Below are positions 55,075 through 63,702 of a DNA stretch of 64,000 nt, piece by piece. Under the pieces are notes generated by a model. The model saw only the letters and a program-made list of their open reading frames with translations. It ran no database searches and was not told the DNA's origin. The stretch's first letter is position 1. Every line of letters starts with the position of its first letter. Position numbers and translations under genes: made by a program. The DNA is from Flavobacteriaceae bacterium (lineage in GTDB: Bacteria; Bacteroidota; Bacteroidia; Flavobacteriales; Flavobacteriaceae), in assembly GCA_029243385.1 (NCBI GenBank), contig JAQWSC010000002.1, positions 62,001 to 126,000 of the forward strand. Reading direction: 5' to 3'.

Positions 55075-55481
55075 TGTTTAAAAGCAGTTACATTGTATTT
55101 TACGACGGTCATTGTGTTCTTTGTAACCGAGTAGTCCGATGGATTCTTAAACACGATCAAAAAGACGTTTTTCGCTTTGCGCCTCTTCAAGGCGCTACTT
55201 CCAACGCGTTTTTCAAAGAAAGAAATTTTGATGGTGTTGACTTGGATACCGTTATTTTATGGAGGCCCGAAAAGGCTTATTGGACACAGTCTACGGCATT
55301 TTTTGAAATCATAAAAAAGTTGGGTGGAGCTTGGCGGTTGCTACTATTTTTTTCATTTTTTCCAAAAAAAATAACAGATTGGGGATATACTATCATCGCT
55401 AAAAATCGCATGGAATGGTTTGGGCAATACGACCACTGCCCTATTCCTGAACCTCATTTAAAACATAAATTTTTAGACTGA
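55071..55481 (+). CDS. DCC-family (DUF393) thiol-disulfide oxidoreductase-like protein
   Basis: A 136-aa protein. YDGHCVLCNRVVRWILKHD near residue 10 has the DxxCxxC motif that names the family. FRFAPLQG and the late GYTIIAKNRMEWFG are also typical. It may act as a thioredoxin-like protein; the function is unproven. ATG overlaps the mutS2 stop (ATGA). Confidence 0.87.
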   Translation: MMFKSSYIVFYDGHCVLCNRVVRWILKHDQKDVFRFAPLQGATSNAFFKERNFDGVDLDTVILWRPEKAYWTQSTAFFEIIKKLGGAWRLLLFFSFFPKKITDWGYTIIAKNRMEWFGQYDHCPIPEPHLKHKFLD

Positions 55482-55482
55482 T

Positions 55483-56787
55483 CTATTTTTGGTAGTGATC
55501 GTCCCAATGTTTTTCAACAGGTTTGTCTTTAAGCTTTCCGACTGACTTGGCTACTATCATTGAAACGGCCGCATCACCTGTTACGTTTACTGAAGTTCGG
55601 CACATATCTAACGGGCGATCTACGGCAAATATGAGTGCCAATCCAGCTTCAGGGATTCCTGCTTGTGCAAGAACAATCACTAACATTACCATTCCTGCTC
55701 CAGGAACAGCTGCCGATCCAATAGAGGCTAATGTGGCGGTGGCTATAATCCCCAGTTGTGCACCTAGCGTAAGATCGATTCCAAAGGCTTGTGCTATAAA
55801 AACAGCTGCAACGGCTTGATACAAGCTAGTTCCATCCATATTGATTGTAGCGCCAATAGGCAAAACAAAACTGCTCACTTCCTCCTCGACCCCTAAGTGC
55901 TCTTGAACCCGTTCCATCGTTACTGGTAAGGTGGCTGCGCTAGAACTGGTTGAAAAAGCGAGTAGCTGAGCGGGTGAAATACCGTTGATAAAAAAACGAG
56001 GTGCTTTTTTAGTGATAATTTTTACTAATAAAACATAAATCAATACCATTATTAGCAATCCGATAATTACAGTAATAGCGTACATTCCCAATGCTTTGAA
56101 TAAGTCAGCGCTTGGAGCCTCCACAACCAATGCGGCTAGCAATGCAAACACTCCATAAGGAGCAGCTAACATAATCAGGTCGATGAGTTTTAGAATAACT
56201 TCGTTGAAGGCGTCAAAAAACTCCTTGACTGGTTTTGCTTTTTTTTCTGGAATTAATATCAAACCAATCCCAAAAAAAACAGCAAAAAAGATCACTTGAA
56301 GCATGTTTCGGTTATCGGTTGTTGCTTTAAAAATATTAGAAGGTACCAAATCAACCAATGCTTGAAGCGGTCCAGCATCTTTTTGGGCATCCGCTGCCAT
56401 TTTCTTTTCAGCCGCATTGTCGGCATAGGCCAACACCAATTCTTCTCGGGTTTCTTCACTAATACTGGTGCCGGGTTGTAGTGTGTTTACCGCAACCAAT
56501 CCTGTAGTAACTGCCAAAAGTGTTGTTGTAATATAAAGGCCAATTGTGCGACCTCCCATTTTGGAAAGTCTTGAAATATCTTTTAAATCAGAGACTCCTT
56601 TGATTAAAGACGCTAAAATCAACGGAACAGCTATCAGCTTAAGGGCATTGATAAAAATAGTTCCAAAAGGTTTGATCCAATCGGAAATAAATGATTTACC
56701 AAAATCAAATTGAACCATAAGAAGCGCAAAAAACACTCCCGCAAACATTCCGATTAAAATTTGCCAATGCAAGGATACTTTTTTCAT
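55483..56787 (-). CDS. Dicarboxylate/amino-acid:cation symporter (DAACS family)
   Basis: A 434-aa transporter of the GltP/DctA type with about eight membrane spans and two hairpins. LAFSTSSSAATLP is the first hairpin motif; GATINMDGTSLYQ and the late VDRPLDMCRTSVNVTGD are the substrate and sodium sites. The Arg in DMCRTSVN is seen in dicarboxylate or acidic amino-acid carriers. An extra loop of 20-40 residues near residue 115-160 is Lys/Asp-rich. Confidence 0.92.
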   Translation of the reverse strand: MKKVSLHWQILIGMFAGVFFALLMVQFDFGKSFISDWIKPFGTIFINALKLIAVPLILASLIKGVSDLKDISRLSKMGGRTIGLYITTTLLAVTTGLVAVNTLQPGTSISEETREELVLAYADNAAEKKMAADAQKDAGPLQALVDLVPSNIFKATTDNRNMLQVIFFAVFFGIGLILIPEKKAKPVKEFFDAFNEVILKLIDLIMLAAPYGVFALLAALVVEAPSADLFKALGMYAITVIIGLLIMVLIYVLLVKIITKKAPRFFINGISPAQLLAFSTSSSAATLPVTMERVQEHLGVEEEVSSFVLPIGATINMDGTSLYQAVAAVFIAQAFGIDLTLGAQLGIIATATLASIGSAAVPGAGMVMLVIVLAQAGIPEAGLALIFAVDRPLDMCRTSVNVTGDAAVSMIVAKSVGKLKDKPVEKHWDDHYQK

Positions 56788-56830
56788 AGTTACTGATTTG
56801 CTGGTTGATATGTTATGTAAAAAACGCTGT

Positions 56831-57895
56831 TTACAGCTTAACCGACCGATTCAACAGAAAAAAATCAGCTAAAACAAGTGCTGCCATTGCTTCTACAATA
56901 GGAACTGCTCTTGGGACTACACAAGGATCGTGCCTTCCTTTTCCCTGCATTTCCACTTTCTGACCGTCTTTTGTAATGGTTTCTTGCTTTTGCATAATGG
57001 TAGCAACAGGCTTGAAAGCAACATTAAAATAAATATCCATTCCGTTGCTTATTCCACCTTGAATACCACCCGATCGATTGCTTTGCGTGGTTCCATCGCT
57101 GTTGTATGGATCGTTGTGATCGCTTCCTTTCATTTTGGACCCTTCGAAGCCACTTCCGTATTCAAATCCTTTGACTGCATTGATCGAAAGCATCGCCTTT
57201 CCGAGTTCTGCGTGCAATTTGTCAAATACAGGTTCTCCTAGTCCAACATGTACATTTTGAATCACACAAGTTACGATTCCTCCTACGGTATCTCCTTCTT
57301 TACGAATTTGCTTGATGTAGTTTTCCATTTCTACAGCTGCCTCCAGATCGGGGCAACGTACAGGATTTTTTTCAATATTTGAAAAATCCAGCGACTGATA
57401 GTCTTTATCAAGCTTAATTGGTCCCACCCCAGAAACAAAGGCATTGAAAGTAATCTCAGGCATCATTTGCTTTGCGATGGCTCCTGCTACTACACGGCAT
57501 GAAGTTTCTCTTGCTGAACTTCGACCGCCGCCTCGATAATCGCGTACGCCGTATTTTTGATCGTACACATAATCAGCGTGAGAAGGTCGATACGTTTCCT
57601 TAATGTGGGAATAGTCCTTGGATTTTTGATTGGTGTTATGAATAGCAAAACCAATTGGAGTTCCAGTTGTTTGCCCTTCGAATATACCCGAATAAAAAGT
57701 GACTTCGTCGGGCTCTTTTCGTTGTGTTACAATGGAGGATTGTCCGGGTTTTCTACGATTCATTTCATTTTGAATCGCTTCAAAATCAAGTGTTATGCCC
57801 GAGGGGCATCCGTCAATAACTCCGCCAAGAGCACTTCCATGAGACTCACCAAATGTGATTAATTTAAAAAGTTTTCCGTACGTATTTCCTGCCAT
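56831..57895 (-). CDS. aroC: Chorismate synthase
   Basis: A 354-aa FMN-dependent enzyme ending the shikimate pathway. [32 protein letters not shown] and the late [20 protein letters not shown] are signature segments. TATTTTTG on the minus strand (57920-57913) is a perfect -7 box 17 nt before the ATG. Confidence 0.96.
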   Translation of the reverse strand: MAGNTYGKLFKLITFGESHGSALGGVIDGCPSGITLDFEAIQNEMNRRKPGQSSIVTQRKEPDEVTFYSGIFEGQTTGTPIGFAIHNTNQKSKDYSHIKETYRPSHADYVYDQKYGVRDYRGGGRSSARETSCRVVAGAIAKQMMPEITFNAFVSGVGPIKLDKDYQSLDFSNIEKNPVRCPDLEAAVEMENYIKQIRKEGDTVGGIVTCVIQNVHVGLGEPVFDKLHAELGKAMLSINAVKGFEYGSGFEGSKMKGSDHNDPYNSDGTTQSNRSGGIQGGISNGMDIYFNVAFKPVATIMQKQETITKDGQKVEMQGKGRHDPCVVPRAVPIVEAMAALVLADFFLLNRSVKL

Positions 57896-57912
57896 GTATT
57901 GCTAATTTTCCT

Positions 57913-57920
57913 CAAAAATA
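57913..57920 (-). promoter_or_regulatory. Promoter -7 box for aroC
   Basis: TATTTTTG on the minus strand, 17 nt before the aroC ATG. No clear TTG upstream. Confidence 0.5.
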
Positions 57921-57967
57921 AGGCGATTCTCTATGATAAAAAAAGGTTTGGCTTATTTTACGCCATT

Positions 57968-60868
57968 TTAAAGCAGCGCATCAAACAATATTTCTACTGG
58001 ATGCACTGCCTTTTTGTGAGTTCCATCTTTGATTTGATGCCTACAACTAGTACCATTTGCCACTATGACGGTTGAATCGGACAGTTGTTTAACTGCAGGA
58101 AATAAAACATCTTCTCCGATCTGCATGCTGACATCATAATGTTCTTTTTCATAACCAAACGAACCCGCCATTCCACAACAGCCCGATGGGATTTGTGTGG
58201 CTTCGTAGTAAGTGGGTACATTTAAAATTGTTAACGTATCATTTGGGTTTCCTAGTGCTTTTTGATGGCAATGTGCATGGAAACTTATTTTTTTGGAGGT
58301 TTTCGTAAAGGAGGATTCAGTAATCCTACCTGATTTGATTTCTGATGCAATAAATTCATCAATTAAATAGGTGTTTTTCGCCAATTGCTTTGCTGCTTTT
58401 TGATCAGAAGCCAATTTTGGATACTCGTCCCTAAATGATAGTATAGATGAAGGTTCAATGCCTACCAAAGGTGTATCGCTGTCAATAAGATCTTTAAATC
58501 GATTGACATTGGTGTTTGCTAATTTTTTAGCATCCTTGAGAAACCCCTTAGAAAGTTGACTTCGACCGCTATCTACAAACGGCATATGATAAACTTTGTA
58601 TCCCAATCGCGTCAATAATTGAAATGCTTTTCGACCCAAGTCAGATTCTAAATAATTTGTAAATTCATCGATAAATAAATACACTTTTTTATTGTATTTA
58701 AACTCTTGTTTTTCAAGTTTTTGAAGTATATTTTCTAAAGTTTTATTTGAAATTAATGGAAGAGACCTTTTGGAATGAATTCCCAGTGATTTTTTAATCA
58801 AATTACGAGTTACATTATTTGAAAAAAAGAAATTAGTTAGCGAAGGAAATGCACTTCCCAAGGCGTTGAATCGAGCATTGAAACCAACGATATAATCGCG
58901 TAGTCTTCTTCGATTGCTTTGGTAATATTGATATAAGAACTCGGCTTTAAAACTAGCAACATCTACATTGCTTGGACATTCGCTTGCACAAGCTTTGCAG
59001 CTTAAACACAAATCAAAAACCTCTTTCAGTTCTCGGTGATTGAATCGGTTGGTATTTTTTTGATACAAAAACTCTCGTAACGCATTGGCTCTTCCTCGAG
59101 TAGTGTCTTTTTCGCTTCGTGTGGCTCTGTAGCTTGGACACATAGTGCCTCCACTAATTTTGAGGCAATCCCCAGAACCGTTGCATTGTTCAGTAGCTCG
59201 AACGATTCCCATGGAATTTGAAAAATCAAGAAGCGTATCTATTTCGGGTGTTTTTTGTCCAATTGGAGCGCGAAACGATTCGTCCATTTGTGGAGCTTCT
59301 ATAATTTTTCCTGGATTGAAGATGTTGTTTGGGTCAAATAACCTTTTAATACTCTTTAAAAGCTCATAGTTCTTTGCGCCTACCATCATGGGAATGAATT
59401 CAGACCGAACAATACCATCGCCATGTTCACCGCTCAATGAACCCTTAAATTTTTTCACAAGCTGTGCAACTTCGGTAGTAATTTGACGAAACAACACTAC
59501 ATCCTTTTTGTCTTTTAAGTTAAGAATAGGTCGTAAATGCAATTCTCCTGCACCTGCGTGGGCGTAATAAACAGCTTTTTGATTGAATTTTTCCATTAGC
59601 TTGGAAAATGCATCAATAAAAGAATCCAAATCTGCAAGGCTAACGGCAGTGTCTTCGATACAAGCGACTGCTTTTTGATCTCCCACCATATTTCCAAGCA
59701 ATCCTAATCCCGCTTTTCGCAATTCCATGGCTTGTCCAATTTGAGAACCACTTAAAACAGGCGTTGCATAGCTAGTATTTAGATTTGTTAGCGTTTTTAA
59801 TACGCTATTCACATCTTCATCAAGCCTTTCGAGCGTTGCTGCTGCCACTTCTAGCAGAAGGAGTGCTTTGGGGTCTCCCTTAACAAAAAACCGATTGGCG
59901 AGTTGTTGTTTGTTGTTTAGAGTGCAGTCTAATATTGTTTTGTCCATCATCTCGCAAGTTTGGAGCGAATGCTTCATTACGGGTGCTACAGTTGACAAAC
60001 ACGATTTGATGCTGTCAAAATGAGCTACTACCATTTTTCTGTGAGGTGGTGGTAATTCGTCCAATTGCAAGGTTATGGAAGTCGTAAAAGCTAAGGTTCC
60101 TTCACTCCCAGTGAGTAATGGACACAACGAAAAAAGAGGTCCTTTGTCAAAAATCGGAGCTCTCTTTATCAACTCATCGACTGCATATCCTGTGTTTCTT
60201 CGATGAATTGAGGGTTTTGGAAATTCTTTGTTAATTTCATTCTGAAGGTTGGTGTCTGAAAGTTTCGTTAATAGGTCACGGTAAATTTTTCCTTCCAGTG
60301 TGCTTAACTGTTGTTTAGCTTCCAGTGCGTCGGAAGTTAGTTCAGAAAAAACCACTTCGCTCCCATCCGATAAAATAGCATCTAGAGAAATAACTTTATC
60401 ACGAGTAACTCCATACTGAATTGATGTTGTTCCAGAAGAATTGTTACCCACCATCCCTCCTATCATACATCGATTGGAAGTAGAAGTGTTGGGACCAAAA
60501 AACAGTCCAAAAGGCTGTAAATAGTGATTCAATTCGTCCCTAATCACTCCAGGCTGCACGGTAACGGTTTTATTTTTTTTGTCCAAAGCAAGAATTTCAC
60601 AGAAATGCTTAGATACATCAACCACAATTCCGTCTCCAACGCATTGACCTGCCAAGGAAGTACCCGCAGTTCTAGGAATGAGTCCTACTTGATGCTCTTG
60701 AGCAAAACGGATGATTTTTTTTACATCTGATTTTGACTTTGGAAACGAAACCGCAAGAGGTAACTTTTTATAAACCGATGCATCTGTTGCATAGAGCGCC
60801 TTTGAAAGAGCATCCCATTTTATGGATCCTTCAAGTTGTCTGTCAAGAATTTGAAAGCTATTTTTCAT
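57968..60868 (-). CDS. FAD-binding and Fe-S oxidase (GlcD/GlpC fusion type)
   Basis: A 966-aa fusion. Residues about 35-215 form a PCMH-type FAD domain (GLIPRTAGTSLAGQCVGDGIVVD). The FAD-oxidase C-terminal domain spans about 250-510 with SGEHGDGIVRSEF. A cysteine-rich 4Fe-4S segment (CNGSGDCLKISGGTMCPSYR and CLSCKACASECPSNVD) lies at about 590-680. Two CCG-type domains follow (HCHQKALG, GCCGMAGSFGYE). Such proteins oxidise D-lactate, glycolate or other 2-hydroxyacids into the quinone pool. ATG at 60868 is preferred; a TATTTTTG box lies 15 nt upstream. Confidence 0.88.
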   Translation of the reverse strand: MKNSFQILDRQLEGSIKWDALSKALYATDASVYKKLPLAVSFPKSKSDVKKIIRFAQEHQVGLIPRTAGTSLAGQCVGDGIVVDVSKHFCEILALDKKNKTVTVQPGVIRDELNHYLQPFGLFFGPNTSTSNRCMIGGMVGNNSSGTTSIQYGVTRDKVISLDAILSDGSEVVFSELTSDALEAKQQLSTLEGKIYRDLLTKLSDTNLQNEINKEFPKPSIHRRNTGYAVDELIKRAPIFDKGPLFSLCPLLTGSEGTLAFTTSITLQLDELPPPHRKMVVAHFDSIKSCLSTVAPVMKHSLQTCEMMDKTILDCTLNNKQQLANRFFVKGDPKALLLLEVAAATLERLDEDVNSVLKTLTNLNTSYATPVLSGSQIGQAMELRKAGLGLLGNMVGDQKAVACIEDTAVSLADLDSFIDAFSKLMEKFNQKAVYYAHAGAGELHLRPILNLKDKKDVVLFRQITTEVAQLVKKFKGSLSGEHGDGIVRSEFIPMMVGAKNYELLKSIKRLFDPNNIFNPGKIIEAPQMDESFRAPIGQKTPEIDTLLDFSNSMGIVRATEQCNGSGDCLKISGGTMCPSYRATRSEKDTTRGRANALREFLYQKNTNRFNHRELKEVFDLCLSCKACASECPSNVDVASFKAEFLYQYYQSNRRRLRDYIVGFNARFNALGSAFPSLTNFFFSNNVTRNLIKKSLGIHSKRSLPLISNKTLENILQKLEKQEFKYNKKVYLFIDEFTNYLESDLGRKAFQLLTRLGYKVYHMPFVDSGRSQLSKGFLKDAKKLANTNVNRFKDLIDSDTPLVGIEPSSILSFRDEYPKLASDQKAAKQLAKNTYLIDEFIASEIKSGRITESSFTKTSKKISFHAHCHQKALGNPNDTLTILNVPTYYEATQIPSGCCGMAGSFGYEKEHYDVSMQIGEDVLFPAVKQLSDSTVIVANGTSCRHQIKDGTHKKAVHPVEILFDALL

Positions 60869-60883
60869 CGATATGTATCCACC

Positions 60884-60914
60884 CAAAAATAACATATTAA
60901 GTACCAAAAAACAA
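60884..60914 (-). promoter_or_regulatory. Promoter for the GlcD/GlpC-type gene
   Basis: On the minus strand TTG (60914-60912), a 20-nt spacer and TATTTTTG (60891-60884), ending 15 nt before the ATG. Both parts fit well. Confidence 0.6.
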
Positions 60915-60982
60915 TATATGTTCTATTTTACATTTAAAAAAGGATTCTGTACATTTACTCCGCAATTAAAAAACCCTTTTCA

Positions 60983-62113
60983 ATGAAAAAATATTTCGTT
61001 TATTTCTTACTGATTACTGTTTTCACTCAATGCTCACAATCCACCGCCTACAAAGTTGATGGCACAGTAGATATGGACGATGCTTCGCAAATTTTTCTTA
61101 TCAAAGTTGGTGAAGACAGTCGTCCCCAACCTTTAGATACGCTTGAAGTAATGGATGGTAAATTTTCTTTTTCTGGAGAAATTGATATACCTGAAATGCA
61201 TTATTTGTTTTTTGATGGACAACGTGGAAACCTTCCTTTTGTTCTAGAAAGTGGCAACATCACTATCAGTGCTTATAAAGACAGCCTTCGCTCTTCTAAG
61301 GTAAGTGGAACTGCCTCTAATAAGGATTTTGCAGCCTATTTGAAAGGGGCAAAAAAGTTTGGAGAAGATTTGAGTAAAATTCAAATGGAAATGCGAAACC
61401 CAGCAATTTCGGGCGATTCTTTGGCTATTTCGGATCTTAAGGAACAATTTGATGCGATGATTGATAAACTTACTCAATACGAACTCGATTTTGTTACCAA
61501 TGAGTCGGATTCCTATATTTCTTCTTTGATTTTAGAGCGAATGCTTATGAATAAGTCTATAGAATTCGAAGAAGCTGCGGCTTTGTACGCTTCGTTTTCT
61601 GACTTGGTTAAAAAAACAAAATCCGCTCAAAATATTAATAACATCCTTAACCCGGAAGCGAACGAACCAGAAACTCCAAAGAAATTGGGAGTTGGAAGTA
61701 TTGCTCCCGATTTCTCAGCTCCCAATCCAGCAGGGCAACAAGTTTCTTTGAAACAAGTTGCTAGCTCAGGAAAAATCACTGTGATTGATTTTTGGGCTTC
61801 ATGGTGCAAGCCTTGTCGTGTTGAAAACCCAGCTATTGTTGCGATGTATGAAAAATTTAGTCATAAAGGACTAACGATCATAGGTGTCTCTTTGGATAAA
61901 GATGCAAATAAGTGGAAAGAAGCCATAGAGGATGATCATCTTACGTGGTCGCAAGTTTCTAATCTTAAGTACTGGCAAGACCCCATTGCACGGTTGTACG
62001 ATGTTAATTCCATTCCTAGAACATTCATCGTTGACCAGAACCTTACGATTTTATCTTCGGGTCTTCGTGGTGCACAATTGGAAGAAAAAGTTGAGGAGTT
62101 ACTTGCGCTCTAA
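60983..62113 (+). CDS. TlpA-like thioredoxin-family lipoprotein
   Basis: A 376-aa protein. The leader ends in FTQC (Cys17), a lipobox. Residues about 20-115 match the DUF4369 module (VDGTVDMDDASQIFLIKV). A helical middle part follows. The last 140 residues form an AhpC/TlpA thioredoxin domain with IDFWASWCKPCRVE. It should act as a periplasmic disulfide reductase. Its stop is shared with the rhomboid stop (CTAA). Confidence 0.9.
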   Translation: MKKYFVYFLLITVFTQCSQSTAYKVDGTVDMDDASQIFLIKVGEDSRPQPLDTLEVMDGKFSFSGEIDIPEMHYLFFDGQRGNLPFVLESGNITISAYKDSLRSSKVSGTASNKDFAAYLKGAKKFGEDLSKIQMEMRNPAISGDSLAISDLKEQFDAMIDKLTQYELDFVTNESDSYISSLILERMLMNKSIEFEEAAALYASFSDLVKKTKSAQNINNILNPEANEPETPKKLGVGSIAPDFSAPNPAGQQVSLKQVASSGKITVIDFWASWCKPCRVENPAIVAMYEKFSHKGLTIIGVSLDKDANKWKEAIEDDHLTWSQVSNLKYWQDPIARLYDVNSIPRTFIVDQNLTILSSGLRGAQLEEKVEELLAL

Positions 62114-62760
62114 AGTTTATCTTTTTTGATAAGAAAAGCCATTAAAACAATAGGGATAGCCAATAAACCAACCATTACGGGCTGTTGAATTACGAGCGAT
62201 GGTTGCATAAATAAAGTGACTATAAACCCTGCTGCTGCTCCACCAAAATGGGCAGTGTGACCAATATTACCTGATTGTTTTTTCATCCCATAAATTGAGT
62301 ACAACAAATACCCTACTCCAAAAACAATTCCTGGTATAGGAATGGGAATAAAAAACAAGTATAAATTCATAGAGGGATTGAGCAAAATAGCAGCATATAC
62401 AACGCCTGAAACAGCACCACTAGCTCCGACCGCTGAATAATACCCTTGATTTTGATGATAGATATAGGTAAATTGATTTCCTACATACAAGCAAACAAGA
62501 TAGAGGATTAAAAACAAAAGGATCCCTAAATTGTAAAGAACAATATCGGCAAATATATATAAGGCAAACATATTGAACAACAAATGCGAAAAATCGACAT
62601 GTAAAAATCCGGCGGTCCATAGCCGTTTTTTATCTCCACTTCTCACAGCATTTACCTGGAATTTATAACGATTAAAAAATCCTTCGTTTTCGAACCCTCT
62701 AAAAGAAACGAGAACATTAATTCCAATAATCAATAAAAGGATGGGATGAATTGCTTCCAA
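62110..62760 (-). CDS. Rhomboid-family intramembrane serine protease
   Basis: A protein of about 216 aa with six or seven transmembrane segments. The catalytic serine is in VGASGAVSG and the histidine in HTAHFGGAAAG. Early HVDFSHLLFNMFAL is also typical. Start choice is uncertain: TTG at 62781 gives 223 aa, but a minus-strand -7 box covers 62786-62779, so TTG at 62760, 18 nt downstream, fits better. Substrates are unknown. Confidence 0.85.
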   Translation of the reverse strand: MEAIHPILLLIIGINVLVSFRGFENEGFFNRYKFQVNAVRSGDKKRLWTAGFLHVDFSHLLFNMFALYIFADIVLYNLGILLFLILYLVCLYVGNQFTYIYHQNQGYYSAVGASGAVSGVVYAAILLNPSMNLYLFFIPIPIPGIVFGVGYLLYSIYGMKKQSGNIGHTAHFGGAAAGFIVTLFMQPSLVIQQPVMVGLLAIPIVLMAFLIKKDKL

Positions 62761-62778
62761 TGTGGGCTTTTTTGCTGG

Positions 62779-62795
62779 CAAATATACTATATTTG
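62779..62795. promoter_or_regulatory. Palindromic back-to-back promoter
   Basis: CAAATATA-C-TATATTTG is a perfect 17-bp palindrome. Each arm is a perfect TAnnTTTG box, one for each strand. The plus arm ends 18 nt before the acyltransferase ATG; the minus arm ends 18 nt before TTG at 62760. No good -33 TTG was found at standard distance on either side. Confidence 0.6.
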
Positions 62796-62813
62796 TTGAA
62801 ATTTTTTACATAT

Positions 62814-63695
62814 ATGCAGCGCATTGCGTTTTATACAATATATCCATTTTTACTTTTGATTTCGCTACTTCCTTTCAAAGTCATGTACGTGTTTTCCGAT
62901 GTACTTTGCTTTTTGATGTATAGAGTTGTTAAGTACCGAAAACGAACCGTTCGGCAAAACATACGGTTGGCTGGAGTTGCCAAAAACCCAAAGCATGCAA
63001 AAGCTATTGAAAAAGAATTTTACCAGCATTTTTGTGATTTGTTTTTAGAAATGATCAAATCCATTACGATTTCAGAGGATGCAATCAAAAAACGTTTTGT
63101 TGTTAAAAACAAAGCGCTTTTGGAGCGCTATGGAAAAGAAGGGAAAAGCATTATAGTTATGTGTGGTCACTATGCGAGTTACGAATGGTTGTTGTCCATT
63201 ACTTATCATATGCCACACGATGGATTTGGTGTTTACTCGCCGCTTTCCAATCCTTATTTTGATCGAATGGTTCAAAAGATTCGACGCAAACACGGAGCAT
63301 ACCTTATACCTCGAAATAAAGTTCGTGAAGCATTGCAAAACCACCATGATAATTCAGTTTTAGCCACATACGGTTTTGCAGGCGACCAATCTCCTCAAAT
63401 GCGTCCAAAAAACTATTGGCAACGTTTTTTTGGCATTAAAGTTCCTGTTTTTACGGGTGGAGAGCGATTGGCTAAAGAATTCAACTTACCCGTTGTTTTT
63501 GCTAAGTTAGAGAAGAAAAAGCGTGGTTTTTACGAAGCTACTATTGAACCTTTAGCAGAAAACCCAAACGATTTTACGGATTACGAAATTACCGACGAAT
63601 TTCTTCGAAGAATTGAAGCGCAAGTAAAAGCAAATCCTGCGCATTATTTGTGGACCCACAACCGATTTAAGCACAAAGACAAAGCTCCGGAATAG
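62814..63695 (+). CDS. Lipid A biosynthesis acyltransferase (LpxL/HtrB-like)
   Basis: A 293-aa membrane-associated enzyme. An N-terminal hydrophobic helix (about 5-35) precedes an LPLAT domain. The catalytic motif is HYASYE in VMCGHYASYEW (HX4E), then GFAGDQSP and LPVVFAKLEKKKRGFYEA as in the family. It probably adds secondary acyl chains to lipid A, or to aminolipids. ATG at 62814 fits the promoter; an upstream start at 62751 would precede it. Confidence 0.88.
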   Translation: MQRIAFYTIYPFLLLISLLPFKVMYVFSDVLCFLMYRVVKYRKRTVRQNIRLAGVAKNPKHAKAIEKEFYQHFCDLFLEMIKSITISEDAIKKRFVVKNKALLERYGKEGKSIIVMCGHYASYEWLLSITYHMPHDGFGVYSPLSNPYFDRMVQKIRRKHGAYLIPRNKVREALQNHHDNSVLATYGFAGDQSPQMRPKNYWQRFFGIKVPVFTGGERLAKEFNLPVVFAKLEKKKRGFYEATIEPLAENPNDFTDYEITDEFLRRIEAQVKANPAHYLWTHNRFKHKDKAPE

Positions 63696-63702
63696 TCTTT
63701 TT

